DNA from: JANMGV01 sp037440405
GTDB taxonomy: Bacteria; Planctomycetota; Planctomycetia; Pirellulales; Pirellulaceae
NCBI GenBank assembly: GCA_037440405.1
Contig: JBBIUE010000013.1
Span: 12,755 to 76,754, forward strand
Length of the DNA: 64,000 nucleotides
Reading direction: 5' to 3'
The notes beneath the pieces are model-generated. The model was not told the origin of the DNA. It worked only from the letters and a program-made list of their open reading frames with translations, and ran no database searches. Of this stretch, positions 35,783 through 44,927 are shown in pieces. The translations under genes were made by a program, and so were the position numbers. Each line of letters opens with the position of its first letter. Within the stretch, counting starts at the first letter, position 1.

Positions 35783-36051
35783 GTTCCGGATTCAACTTCA
35801 AAAAAGAATTTTTTGAGACTTGACGCTGCGCTAATCTAAAGCGTTCGTATCAACTTTTTCCAATTTGTAAGTAGGGAATCGCTGTTGAATAGTCAGCCGA
35901 AGGCTTCCGCTTCATAGTCTGTTAAGCATTTGCAATTGCATTCAACTTCGGCTGATGGATCGCTTAGGCAGATTCAATACATCGAGTGGAAATCGAACAT
36001 TTCGGACGATTGTTTTCTGGTAATCATTGGTCGTTGAGGAGAGATAGAAAC
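35783..36051. other. Divergent intergenic region
   Basis: No gene is supported here. Together with the candidate promoter and the leader at 35697-35782, it forms a 355-base gap between the fasciclin gene and the SDR gene. The frame of the SDR is open back to 35986, but GTG 36052 is the better start. Confidence 0.45.
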
Positions 36052-36798
36052 GTGGCAGGGATCGTCATCATCGGAGCCACAAGTTCCACCGGTTCTTGCC
36101 TAGCCAAAATTCTGGTGGATCGGGGCGACCGGATATTACTGGTCGGACGCTCTGCTGAGCCTTTGAGCAGTTTGGCGGATTCGCTCGGCCAACCCTGTCA
36201 GGCGGTCGAACTTTTGACAAGTGAAACCTTCGATAGAGCCGTGGAAGCGAATTTGTCTGTCTTGGGCAACATTGATGGTATGGTCAACTGCATCGGTTCT
36301 CTCTGGCTGAAGCCGCTTGCCCTCACCTCGGATGAAGACTTCTCGGCAGTCTTGGCAACTAACCTGCAAACATCATTTTCGGTGGTCAAGGTGGGAGCGA
36401 AGTATATGCGAGAGCGCGGCGGATCAATCGTTCTTATTTCTTCGGTGGCAGCATCCTATGGGCTGCGTAACCATGAAGCGATTGCTGCTGCAAAGAGTGG
36501 AGTGGAGGGATTGATGCGGTCGTCTGCTGCGTCACTCGCGAGTGCGAAGATTCGCGTCAATTGCGTCGCACCAGGTTTGACCAAAACGAAGATGACCAAG
36601 CGATTGTGGGAGAATGCATCGGCGGCTTCGGCTTCAGCAGAAATGCATCCGCTGGGCTGCCTCGGAGAGCCTGAGCATATAGCATCTACGATCGCCTTTT
36701 TGCTCGACCCCGCGAACTACTGGATTACCGGCCAAGTGTTCTCGGTTGACGGTGGTCTATCGCGAGTACAACCGACAAGAAAAGTCGTTGCCTCCTGA
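36052..36798 (+). CDS. SDR-family protein lacking the catalytic tyrosine
   Basis: A 248-residue Rossmann protein. The nucleotide motif IGATSSTG lies at residues 7-14, MVNCIGS near 77-83, the serine(s) at LISS (128-131), and the C-terminal VFSVDGGLS is usual for classical SDRs. The active-site Tyr of YxxxK is Ile144 here (HEAIAAAKSG, with Lys148 kept), so normal dehydrogenase chemistry is doubtful. The GTG start follows GAGGAG. It lies 59 bases upstream of the photolyase-family gene on the same strand; SDR genes are often seen beside this photolyase type. Confidence 0.8.
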   Translation: MAGIVIIGATSSTGSCLAKILVDRGDRILLVGRSAEPLSSLADSLGQPCQAVELLTSETFDRAVEANLSVLGNIDGMVNCIGSLWLKPLALTSDEDFSAVLATNLQTSFSVVKVGAKYMRERGGSIVLISSVAASYGLRNHEAIAAAKSGVEGLMRSSAASLASAKIRVNCVAPGLTKTKMTKRLWENASAASASAEMHPLGCLGEPEHIASTIAFLLDPANYWITGQVFSVDGGLSRVQPTRKVVAS

Positions 36799-36857
36799 TG
36801 GGGCGCTTACTCGGCGAATCACGTCATGAACATCGCTTGCGAATGTGAGAATTGGTG

Positions 36858-38336
36858 ATGCGAATTGGCCTCGTTTATCCGCATCAGCTCTACGTGAGCC
36901 ACCCAGTGACTTCCCAGGCTGATTCGGTCCTGTTGATCGAGGAGCCTCTGCTGATTTCTCAATATCGATTTCATGCAAAGAAATTGGCTCTGCATTTCGC
37001 CTCGATGCAGAGATTCGCCGATCAACAAAGACTTGCCGGAAAGCGAGTCGACTTTGTTTCTTCGAATGAATTGACTCGCACCGAAGCCATTGGCAATATC
37101 CTGAAGAATCGAGGAGCGTCCTCCGTCATTTATGTCGATCCATGCGACGATTGGTTGGGGCGACGCTTGCAGCAATCACTTCGGGACGCCGGGTTGGCAG
37201 CGATCATATTGCCTGAACCGAACTTTCTGACTTCGGACGAAGCATTTCAGGCCTACGTCGATCAGCGTAAGAAGTTGTACTTCACTGATTTCTATATTCA
37301 GCAGCGTAAGCGTTTAGGAATCCTGATCGATGCGGACGGTGGGGCTGTTGGTGGTAAATGGAGCTTCGATACCGAAAACCGTAAGAAACTGCCGAAGGGG
37401 ATCGCCATTCCAAACACCTGGACGCCGCCTGAGAATGATTACGTGCGGACGGCTCTTCAACGAGTTCGAGCAGAGTATCCGAATTCGTTGGGCGATTCAG
37501 ACTCGCTGCCCTTTCCGACCAACGCCGAGGAGGCGCGGCTGGTCCTTCGCGATTTTCTTCAACTCCGATTCGCTTCGTTTGGCGAATACGAGGATGCCAT
37601 CGATCGGCAAGAGCCATTTCTATTTCACTCGATGCTGACGCCTGCTTTGAATGTCGGATTGATTTCTCCATCGGAGATCGTGTCCGAAGCGCTCAAGTAT
37701 GCTCCGAACGTCCCAATGAACTCGCTCGAAGGATTCGTGCGACAGATCATAGGTTGGAGAGAGTACATACTGGGTGTTTACCGAACCATCGGTCGCAAGC
37801 AGAGAACTTCCAACTTTTGGGGGCATTCCCGACCGATGCCCTCTTCATTCTACGATGGTACTACGGGGATCGAGCCTGTTGACGTAGTGATTCGACGCGT
37901 CCTGAAGCATGCGTATTGCCATCACATTGAGCGTTTGATGGTGCTGGGTAACTTCATGCTTCTTTGCGAGATTCATCCTGACCATGTTTACCAGTGGTTT
38001 ATGGAGCTGTTCATCGACGCCTACGATTGGGTCATGGTCCCGAATGTTTACGGCATGAGCCAGTTCGCAGACGGAGGCAGGATAACGACCAAACCTTACA
38101 TCAGCGGGTCTAGCTATATCCTCCGCATGAGCAATTTTTCGAGGGGGAGCTGGTGCGCGATTTGGGACGCACTCTATTGGCGATTCATCGCTCGGCATCG
38201 CGATTTCTTCGCTTCCAATCCTCGCATGAAAGTGATGGTTTCACAGCTCGACCGGCTTGGATCGAAGCTCAAGGACCATTTGAAAACAAGCGAAGCTTTT
38301 CTCGCTAAACTTCACGGTTCTTCAACGATTTCCTGA
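36858..38336 (+). CDS. Photolyase/cryptochrome of the FeS-BCP type, without the Fe-S cysteines
   Basis: A 492-residue protein of the bacterial PhrB/CryB (deoxyribodipyrimidine photolyase-related) group, known for FAD, ribolumazine and a 4Fe-4S cluster and for (6-4) photoproduct repair. GFVRQIIGWREYILGVY, HHIERLMVLGNFMLL and NVYGMSQFADGGRITTKPY are strong group marks. Where homologues have the cluster ligands (C-x-x-C then a loop with ACPF), this protein has NFSRGSWC: Ser428 and Ser431 replace the first two, and about a dozen loop residues are missing. The first ligand region (about 340) also has no matching Cys. It is therefore probably cluster-free. The ATG at 36858 follows GGTG. The 3' end overlaps the pilus array. 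Confidence 0.88.
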   Translation: MRIGLVYPHQLYVSHPVTSQADSVLLIEEPLLISQYRFHAKKLALHFASMQRFADQQRLAGKRVDFVSSNELTRTEAIGNILKNRGASSVIYVDPCDDWLGRRLQQSLRDAGLAAIILPEPNFLTSDEAFQAYVDQRKKLYFTDFYIQQRKRLGILIDADGGAVGGKWSFDTENRKKLPKGIAIPNTWTPPENDYVRTALQRVRAEYPNSLGDSDSLPFPTNAEEARLVLRDFLQLRFASFGEYEDAIDRQEPFLFHSMLTPALNVGLISPSEIVSEALKYAPNVPMNSLEGFVRQIIGWREYILGVYRTIGRKQRTSNFWGHSRPMPSSFYDGTTGIEPVDVVIRRVLKHAYCHHIERLMVLGNFMLLCEIHPDHVYQWFMELFIDAYDWVMVPNVYGMSQFADGGRITTKPYISGSSYILRMSNFSRGSWCAIWDALYWRFIARHRDFFASNPRMKVMVSQLDRLGSKLKDHLKTSEAFLAKLHGSSTIS

Positions 38337-39736
38337 CGCCAACTGCCGGCTGCGGGAACGAATCGGTTCTGGAAATATCCTACAGGCGGTGAGGTTTCCA
38401 ATTGCGCATCCCATTCGATTTGGAGATAGGCGAGTTCGGATGCGGAACCGTCCAGCCGGATCGTGCCTGGCGCAATGATCGAGCCTTTGAGCTTCAGATG
38501 ACGCCCTAGCCTGACTTCCGTGGGAATACCCTGTTGTCCTCCGACGATGTGAAACAGGCCAAAGAGACCGTTGGGGTATTCATCTTCGGTATCATCATCC
38601 TCCGAGCCGAAGAATGGAAAGCCTACAGGATTGTAGTTGGCCGGTCCTGCGAGATTTTCATCCTCTTCCTCGGAAAGTTCTTCCATAGATGACGCATCCA
38701 GGATCACGGTCTCTGCATTGCGAATGATTGCAGAGGGAAAATCTGCTCTAGGCGGACTCCAAAGGATTTGCCCGCCGATTTGAATGACGGTGCCAGGTCC
38801 TTGCACGTCGATGATCCAAGTCGCGGCCATTCGAAGGCAATTGAATTCCAACTTGCCGAGTCCTCCCGGAACGAGCACGTAATAGACCTCATGAGGGTTG
38901 CTGACGGCCATTGGAAACTGATGAACTCCATTCCCCAGCGTGTTCGTCCGGAGTCGATAGCATTCCGCATCAGGAACGAACACAAAGAAATTCGGATTCC
39001 AAGGTAGGATGGTGGCAAGAGATCGATAATAATTGAAAGCTTCGCGCGTTGGAAAGGATGCGTTCGGTTGCTCCACTTGGACGTCGCCTTGGATCGTCCC
39101 GTTGTTCAGGAGTTGAGGGGCTCGCACATTGCCTATGAGCGAAACGCTATTTTTTAGTCCCACCTCAGCGAGGACCGTTCCGGCACAATGGATCTGCGAA
39201 TCGATACTTCCATTCGTCCAATCAATGGCTCCTTGCGTAGCCACCGCGCAGCGAAGCGCATCGTGAGGAACTTTGGACACGCTAAGCTCCACAGAGGTTT
39301 GATGTCTCGCGATGCCCACTCTGCCTCGACCGAAAAGGCGAATCGGACGCAGGTCCTCGCCCGCCTCGAGATTCGGATCAAAGACACTTGCCAAACTTTG
39401 GGCATCAACAACTCTCCATGCTATGAATCCTTGATCGAAGGGGACTTCGTCCGACCAATCGGGACTCGCGAACTGCGAACGCCAAGTCGGACTTCGCTTG
39501 ATCAGATGCGATGCATGTTGGATGCCGGAAACAGCAAGTTGACTCGCATGGATGCCAGTCTTTTGAATGCCCAGCGTGTCGCTTTGGAACCGAGCTGCTC
39601 TAAGGGAAACAACAGCCAAGATGGAGAGAATCAGCGCGGTTCCCAAAACCAACACCATGACCGCCCCCTTCCGGTGCCGTTTATTTGGACGGCAGGAGGT
39701 TGGCGAGCCACGAACTAGTCGGCCTTGAATGTTCAT
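38312..39736 (-). CDS. PilX/GspK-like pilus-associated protein (last gene of the array)
   Basis: A 474-residue protein with a basic N-terminus and one membrane segment (VMVLVLGTALILSILAVVSLRAARFQ, about residues 26-51), the layout of PilX or GspK-type tip proteins. The large remaining part is beta-rich, ending near an acidic stretch (ELSEEEDEN and EDDDTEDEYPN). No known domain is certain. It follows the preceding pseudopilin gene by four bases. The position at the end of the minor-pseudopilin block supports the role. Confidence 0.65.
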   Translation of the reverse strand: MNIQGRLVRGSPTSCRPNKRHRKGAVMVLVLGTALILSILAVVSLRAARFQSDTLGIQKTGIHASQLAVSGIQHASHLIKRSPTWRSQFASPDWSDEVPFDQGFIAWRVVDAQSLASVFDPNLEAGEDLRPIRLFGRGRVGIARHQTSVELSVSKVPHDALRCAVATQGAIDWTNGSIDSQIHCAGTVLAEVGLKNSVSLIGNVRAPQLLNNGTIQGDVQVEQPNASFPTREAFNYYRSLATILPWNPNFFVFVPDAECYRLRTNTLGNGVHQFPMAVSNPHEVYYVLVPGGLGKLEFNCLRMAATWIIDVQGPGTVIQIGGQILWSPPRADFPSAIIRNAETVILDASSMEELSEEEDENLAGPANYNPVGFPFFGSEDDDTEDEYPNGLFGLFHIVGGQQGIPTEVRLGRHLKLKGSIIAPGTIRLDGSASELAYLQIEWDAQLETSPPVGYFQNRFVPAAGSWRQEIVEEP

Positions 39737-39740
39737 AGAA

Positions 39741-40289
39741 TTACAATTCGACCTTCAGGGCTGTTTGCGTTTCGATCACATGACCGTTATGGAGCACGTG
39801 TACTGTGATCATCTTTACTCCGGTCTCGATTGGACTCGTTGTCCAATCGCCTTGATTATTGAGTGCGACCCATTGAACAGTGACTTGGCGCGCCCATGCA
39901 TCTCCCATCTCCATCGTTTCACCGAGGAGAGTTTGCGGAGGCGATTCGACCCACAGGTGAAAATCGTCCACGTCATCGAATGTTGTTTTGTCCGATGCTG
40001 ATTCAAGTGCATCTGGACCAAGCACATGGGAATCATCGTCGGGATCGGAATAGCTTAAACTTTGAATTTCCGACAAGAGGGAGGATGCCAACCATAAACT
40101 CTTCGAGTGATCCACGGTGGCTGCCTGTCTAAGCAACGATTGCCCTGCGGTTTGGAGGGCCGCGATCATCAAAACGCCGACCAATGCGGTTGACAGTACG
40201 GCTTCGAGAGACGAAAAGCCGTTTCGTCGAAAGGGCTCTTGTCGAGCGTCCACACTTTCTTGCATACGGTAACGAATCGGAGGGATCAT
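39741..40289 (-). CDS. Minor pseudopilin, GspI/PilV-like
   Basis: A 182-residue prepilin-like protein. The leader ends in RRNG, followed by FSSLEAVLSTALVGVLMIAAL, so processing is expected after the Gly with Glu at position 5. The rest has a short helical neck and a beta-rich head. Minor pseudopilins form the tip of type II secretion or type IV pili. Its ATG overlaps the stop of the preceding gene (ATGA). Confidence 0.8.
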   Translation of the reverse strand: MIPPIRYRMQESVDARQEPFRRNGFSSLEAVLSTALVGVLMIAALQTAGQSLLRQAATVDHSKSLWLASSLLSEIQSLSYSDPDDDSHVLGPDALESASDKTTFDDVDDFHLWVESPPQTLLGETMEMGDAWARQVTVQWVALNNQGDWTTSPIETGVKMITVHVLHNGHVIETQTALKVEL

Positions 40290-41449
40290 GGAGAAGGCAA
40301 CTCCGGCTCATTGAGGATTTGGACAACGGCATGGAACTGCATTGGGTTCGAACTGCCCAGCACGACAGATACGCCAAGTGCATTTACAAAGTGCTGCTGG
40401 ATTTGAGGATTTGCGGTCTTGTACTTGCCCCAGGCCTCAAACAACATGCTGCTTCCGGAATCGACTTCCCAACCATTTTCTCCAGTGATCGTTCTCACCT
40501 TTGCATGGGGGGCTGGATTCGCATTGCTCTTTTGGCATTGGATATTGATTGTCGGACCTGAGGAATGCGCGCGAAAGATGACGCTGACTCCTTGACCTAC
40601 GGGCAGATAGGGACAATTCGAAAACGAAACAGCATAAGGAGTGAAGATTAAGGGGAGTGCATTGCTGGGAATGACAACGGTTTCGAGCAGTTCTCTGGGC
40701 AGCAATGCCGTTTCGCGACACAGGTCAACACGAGTCATGTTGGAATTGAGGTTTTGTCGACTTCCCTGAAAGCGGAACTGCGTTAGCTTCCACTCCGCCG
40801 CGCCGGCTGGTTGGGGGCGAATCGTCTGACCATGCCAATTCGTCGATCCGATCGTCACGCCCTTCAGCTCTAGTAGCGATGTGTAACTCGCAAGCAAGAC
40901 TTCTTCGCTTTCCGAATATGTGGTCGGAAGCGGCACAGACCGAAGACGCGGTACAAGGTTGAAAGCCTCAACGGACGGCAGTATGACCGTTGACTGCCCA
41001 TTGAATGTTCGAATCAGTGGACTGGCAGGACCTGCGTTCCAGGTGTACTCGATGACTTCGATTGCCGGATCTGTTCCATCGCGATCCGGAACCGTGAGAG
41101 TGATACTGTTATCTGAAAGTTGAGTTAATGACGTGGCATAACGCAGGTCATTGCAGATCGTTTCGATGGCCCGCGACATACGCAGAGCCACCGTCGATTT
41201 GGTTTCGCGTCGAGGAGTCGAGAGGTATGCGACGTTCAAGGCGGATGCCAATCCTGCTACAAGAATGGACGATATAGCAAGACTCGAAACCAATTCGAGT
41301 AGCGTCACACCAGGTTGAAAGCGCGATTTGCGATGAGTGATCTGACCCGATCGTACGTGCATTCTGTGCCACGGCAACGTTTCCATGAATACGATGGGAT
41401 TGGCATGTGCTGTCGAAGCAGTAGTGGAGGCTGTTTCAACGCTCTTCAT
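40286..41449 (-). CDS. Minor pseudopilin, GspJ/PilW-like
   Basis: A 387-residue prepilin-like protein. A long leader precedes QPGVTLLELVSSLAISSILV (Gly at about 47, Glu at +5). GspJ-type pseudopilins are large, and this one is at the upper end. The start at 41449 is chosen because GGAGG sits six bases upstream; the frame extends nine codons further. It overlaps the GspH-like gene by 14 bases. Confidence 0.8.
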   Translation of the reverse strand: MKSVETASTTASTAHANPIVFMETLPWHRMHVRSGQITHRKSRFQPGVTLLELVSSLAISSILVAGLASALNVAYLSTPRRETKSTVALRMSRAIETICNDLRYATSLTQLSDNSITLTVPDRDGTDPAIEVIEYTWNAGPASPLIRTFNGQSTVILPSVEAFNLVPRLRSVPLPTTYSESEEVLLASYTSLLELKGVTIGSTNWHGQTIRPQPAGAAEWKLTQFRFQGSRQNLNSNMTRVDLCRETALLPRELLETVVIPSNALPLIFTPYAVSFSNCPYLPVGQGVSVIFRAHSSGPTINIQCQKSNANPAPHAKVRTITGENGWEVDSGSSMLFEAWGKYKTANPQIQQHFVNALGVSVVLGSSNPMQFHAVVQILNEPELPSP

Positions 41450-42026
41450 CATCGTCCTCCGGTTCTTCTTGCGCATCTAACTTGGCGCGATGCACCAATC
41501 GAATGGCACCATTTCGCGAATCAATGAGCACGGTGCAACAGTGCTGCCCCACGCGAATCACGAGTGACCCGCCGCAGCTGGGCATGCCATAACCGTTGAA
41601 AGAGATGGAGCCGGAGTTGTCTTCGAAGTTCAGTCGCTCGAAGAACGGCGAGCCGCTTTCCTGGGAAAGGAGAATGGTCTTGTCCCCAATCGCCCCGCCA
41701 TCGGGCATGCGAACATTCATCAGTTGCACGGAATTGGCTTGGGTATCGAAAAATGCAGTCGACGCTTGAGACGTTAGTACCGCTGTCGTTTTCAGGTTTT
41801 CCAACTCTTGGACTAGCCGCTCGCCAGCCGCAAAGCAACGGTGTTGTTGTAAACTGTCTGCAAACTTGATCGTTCCCACTCCCGCTAGAATTGCCATGAC
41901 TGCGAGAACAGCAATCAGTTCGAGCAGGGTGTAACCTTTCAACCAACACCTGCGATGCAGGCGGTTGGTCCTGTCTCGTTGAATGATCGCTCTAGATTTT
42001 TGAGATTTCGTCATCATGGTCGGCAC
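41436..42026 (-). CDS. Minor pseudopilin, GspH/FimT-like
   Basis: A 196-residue prepilin-like protein. The leader is basic and ends LKG, followed by YTLLELIAVLAVMAILAGVG, the type III signal with Glu at +5. The C-terminal domain has the shape of GspH (CGGSLVIRVGQHCCTVLIDSRNGAIRL), with three Cys in this region. The tail is acidic (QEEPEDDDEER). Start codons nine and twelve bases further in are also possible. Confidence 0.82.
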   Translation of the reverse strand: MPTMMTKSQKSRAIIQRDRTNRLHRRCWLKGYTLLELIAVLAVMAILAGVGTIKFADSLQQHRCFAAGERLVQELENLKTTAVLTSQASTAFFDTQANSVQLMNVRMPDGGAIGDKTILLSQESGSPFFERLNFEDNSGSISFNGYGMPSCGGSLVIRVGQHCCTVLIDSRNGAIRLVHRAKLDAQEEPEDDDEER

Positions 42027-42029
42027 CGG

Positions 42030-42527
42030 TTACTCTCGCACTCGTTGCAGCTGAACCCCTTCGTCCGTGATGGCTTCCACTCGGAAATCGTTCGCGACGA
42101 TATCCCCGACGCGAAGAACCACATTCCCGACGAGTGCAGATACCCCCGATCCATCTCGAAAGATGGCCTGCACTTCTCCCAATTCGGGAGGAAATGGAGG
42201 CAAATCTCCATCAGCGCTTTCATTGAGAGGAAGTGGCTTGTCGTCCGGAAGCTCTTCCCCCGGTGGTAGCTCGATCTGTCGGGGAACTTCCGTTTTCGTG
42301 CCAAATGGAACGAATGGATTATGAGTCGAAAATTGGGACGGGCGAGCGAGCTCCTTCTTTCTTTGTAGTTTCGCATTCTGTCGAGACGTTTTGGACGCCA
42401 GTTCCGTCCTAGCGTCCGCAGGAATCGCGCCACTGGGCGCTGCAAAACGATCCCACAGAAGATAGGCGAGAATCAAAACAAGAACAGGAATGAGAGCGGC
42501 CTTCCAGCGTTTGTTTCTTTCTTTCAT
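42030..42527 (-). CDS. PilP/GspC-like assembly protein
   Basis: A 165-residue protein with one N-terminal membrane segment (WKAALIPVLVLILAYLLW, residues 8-25), a Pro-rich linker, and a C-terminal beta domain (GSGVSALVGNVVLRVGDIVANDFRVEAI) that resembles the HR domain of GspC or PilP, which contacts the secretin. The start at 42527 overlaps the PilO stop (ATGA). The secretin itself is not in the window. Confidence 0.65.
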   Translation of the reverse strand: MKERNKRWKAALIPVLVLILAYLLWDRFAAPSGAIPADARTELASKTSRQNAKLQRKKELARPSQFSTHNPFVPFGTKTEVPRQIELPPGEELPDDKPLPLNESADGDLPPFPPELGEVQAIFRDGSGVSALVGNVVLRVGDIVANDFRVEAITDEGVQLQRVRE

Positions 42528-43129
42528 GAACCAACTCCTTCGCGTGATGGCTTGGGTCGATCTCCTTCCGATTCCAGTGTGCAGATCAAACGAAGCCTGA
42601 GTTCTGCGCGATAATTTCCTTGCTGTGCGGAAGGTGGTGATAGATTCAGCTGCGAAAGTCGCATTTTGCGCGGAATCTCCGGCAGCCTTGCGAGCAATTT
42701 GCAGATTCCCTCGTAGCTTCCCGAACAATTGAAACTGAGTTCCAATTCGCGGTGATCGGAGAACCGTAGTGTGCTTCCTGGTCGAAATTCGGAGACGGAG
42801 ATCTTCTCCTGGGTGGCCAGTTTGGAAAGTTGGGCTAGGAAACTGGACTCCTCAGGCGAATCGGGCACCTCTTCACGAATAGTAGACACAGCTTCCTTGA
42901 GTTCATGCATTTCTGCCTGCAATAGCACGGAGGTCTGATGTAGCTTCTTCGAATCCAAGAGCAGGTCTTGAGCAGCTAACATCCGACGCTTTAAGTCGAA
43001 CTCCAGCGAGTGCAGAGCGAGCGCCAGGAGCACTCCCATGGATGCCAACCCGATCGCAAGACATGCTGCGACGCAATGGAAGAACGTCTGAGACTGGTAC
43101 CAAGGAAGTCTGCGGGACAGTACTTGCAT
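42524..43129 (-). CDS. PilO-like assembly protein
   Basis: A 201-residue bitopic membrane protein. After a short cytoplasmic tail comes a membrane segment (about residues 18-40), a coiled-coil neck rich in Leu, Gln and Glu, and a ferredoxin-like domain (LELSFNCSGSYEGICKLLARL), as in PilO/GspM. It should pair with the PilN-like protein. The ATG at 43129 is two bases past the PilN stop and is preceded by GGAG. Confidence 0.75.
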   Translation of the reverse strand: MQVLSRRLPWYQSQTFFHCVAACLAIGLASMGVLLALALHSLEFDLKRRMLAAQDLLLDSKKLHQTSVLLQAEMHELKEAVSTIREEVPDSPEESSFLAQLSKLATQEKISVSEFRPGSTLRFSDHRELELSFNCSGSYEGICKLLARLPEIPRKMRLSQLNLSPPSAQQGNYRAELRLRLICTLESEGDRPKPSREGVGS

Positions 43130-43131
43130 GA

Positions 43132-43752
43132 TCAAAGCTCCGTTCGGCATTCGAGCTGGAATTGAAGGGCGATGTTGCTGCCAAATTGCAGGTTGTTGCT
43201 GGACTTCAACTCGACGCGGTCAATCAGATTCATTTCACGCATTGTTTCGACAAAACCTGCTAGGATGTTTTCATCCTGGGTGAGGCCGTATAAGCTGATC
43301 GTCGCAATTGTGACAGCCGGTTTGCTCGCAGCGCCTCCAGAGCCGCTTTTGGGACTTCTCGTATTGCCACTTGCAGGTCGAGGATCGAATACCAACTGCG
43401 CTCGTTGCAATTGAAGTTGGCCAGCGAAAGGTTCGCTCGCAATTAAGACCGACTGGAACAGTGCTGGCAGCGGATCTTCCTGCTCCAGCTTCTGCAGACG
43501 GGAATGTTCCAACCGGAGCGTGCGTATTTGCTGCCTCGTTTTCGCGATATCAGCTTGCAACTGATAAACTGGCTCGCATCGGTGTTCTAATTTCTGCAAT
43601 TGATTGCGCTGCGTCAAAACTGCACGATATGGAAAGTAAAGATAGATGCTGATAATCATCCACAAGGATAAGGAAAGCCGCAGCCAAAAGCGCAGCGTCG
43701 ATCGGAAATTGATGAGGGTCTCGGTGCGAACCGGCAGTAAGTTGACGATCAT
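43132..43752 (-). CDS. PilN-like assembly protein
   Basis: A 206-residue bitopic protein. The start VNLLPVRTET (residues 3-12) carries the conserved NLLP motif with which PilN docks into PilM. A membrane segment near residues 28-48 and a long coiled coil follow, then a beta-rich domain. The ATG overlaps the PilM-like stop (ATGA). Confidence 0.82.
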   Translation of the reverse strand: MIVNLLPVRTETLINFRSTLRFWLRLSLSLWMIISIYLYFPYRAVLTQRNQLQKLEHRCEPVYQLQADIAKTRQQIRTLRLEHSRLQKLEQEDPLPALFQSVLIASEPFAGQLQLQRAQLVFDPRPASGNTRSPKSGSGGAASKPAVTIATISLYGLTQDENILAGFVETMREMNLIDRVELKSSNNLQFGSNIALQFQLECRTEL

Positions 43753-44906
43753 GACGCGACCTCCCACTTAGCGGCAGATAAGGCTGCGGCTATTGCGAAG
43801 AGAGCATCATCTGCTGACGATTCACTTGGCAGAGACCATGAGCGAACTCCGAGGTTCATGTGGGTGCTGAGCCATTTGGGAAGATTTTGAATCAAGGCTC
43901 CCTCGCCGAGGAGAATGATCGAGCGTGGATAGAGCTTTCGATCTGATTGTTGGATGTATTTGAGCGTCCGGTGAAGCTCGGCTGCGATCGATTCGGCGAA
44001 GAGCAAGACCTGTCGACTGACGCCAGATGCGACCGAAACGGAAGGATCATCCAAAGGCAATCCGCAATTGGCAATCAACTGTTTGCTAGGTCCCTCCGAC
44101 AATCCGCACAGCTCCATCATTTGTTGAACGAGATCACGGTACCGGATCGACCGTAAATGCCTGGTGAATGCTGGACAGCCATCGACCTCAATGACGAAGG
44201 TGGCCGATTCTTCGCCCAAGTGCAGTCCTGCTGTAATCGGTGATTCAGCGATTGCGCCAAAGTTTGCAACGAGATTTGGTTGGACTGCAAATGGAGGTGG
44301 AGCCCAACCCTTCGCGAGTCGAATCGCGTTCGCAATGAGGCAAGGAAATGGAACAATCGCTCGGCAATCCAGCCCGATCTGCAAGAGCCGCATACCCAGT
44401 TCATGTGCGACATCAGAAGCAATCGATAAACAATCATAAGTTTGAGTGGAACCCTCTTCGGCAATGCCACCTTCCACGGTGTTGCCTCTATTCGCCATGC
44501 GCCAGAACCCAAAGGCTAGTTTTGAAGATTCTACGGACAACTCAGACGCCAATTCCTCGGCAATCTTGTTTTCAATGTGTTCTAGTTGCTCCATGGCAAT
44601 CTCGATCGATCGACAATGTGCCAGATGCATTGGTAACGTCGCTGCGACATTGAGTTCGTCGAAGAGTTCGGAAAGATTCCCCAATGTCTTGAGCATTCGG
44701 AGATCGGCTCGTCCGTCCATCTCACCAGTCTCCACTTCCGCGCTGGCCAATTGGGCGATCCAGCGAGTTCCGATGCGAAGGCCATTCTTGCCAGATCGCA
44801 ATTGGGCGAAACGGGCGGAAGACGAGCCGATATCGCAACCAATCCAACCTTTTAGCGGTTTCGAGGCCTTCTGCAAACGTGACGCGAACTTGGATAGATC
44901 AAGCAT
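43749..44906 (-). CDS. PilM/GspL-like actin-fold assembly ATPase
   Basis: A 385-residue protein of the PilM group. The N-terminal nucleotide motif GWIGCDIGSSSARFAQL (about 20-36) and the later phosphate and adenosine motifs (LLGEGALIQNLPKWL) indicate the actin-like fold. PilM binds the N-terminal tail of PilN on the cytoplasmic side. The ATG at 44906 is chosen because TTGGAG lies five bases upstream. Confidence 0.85.
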   Translation of the reverse strand: MLDLSKFASRLQKASKPLKGWIGCDIGSSSARFAQLRSGKNGLRIGTRWIAQLASAEVETGEMDGRADLRMLKTLGNLSELFDELNVAATLPMHLAHCRSIEIAMEQLEHIENKIAEELASELSVESSKLAFGFWRMANRGNTVEGGIAEEGSTQTYDCLSIASDVAHELGMRLLQIGLDCRAIVPFPCLIANAIRLAKGWAPPPFAVQPNLVANFGAIAESPITAGLHLGEESATFVIEVDGCPAFTRHLRSIRYRDLVQQMMELCGLSEGPSKQLIANCGLPLDDPSVSVASGVSRQVLLFAESIAAELHRTLKYIQQSDRKLYPRSIILLGEGALIQNLPKWLSTHMNLGVRSWSLPSESSADDALFAIAAALSAAKWEVAS

Positions 44907-44927
44907 GTTAACTCCAAGCTCCATGGG

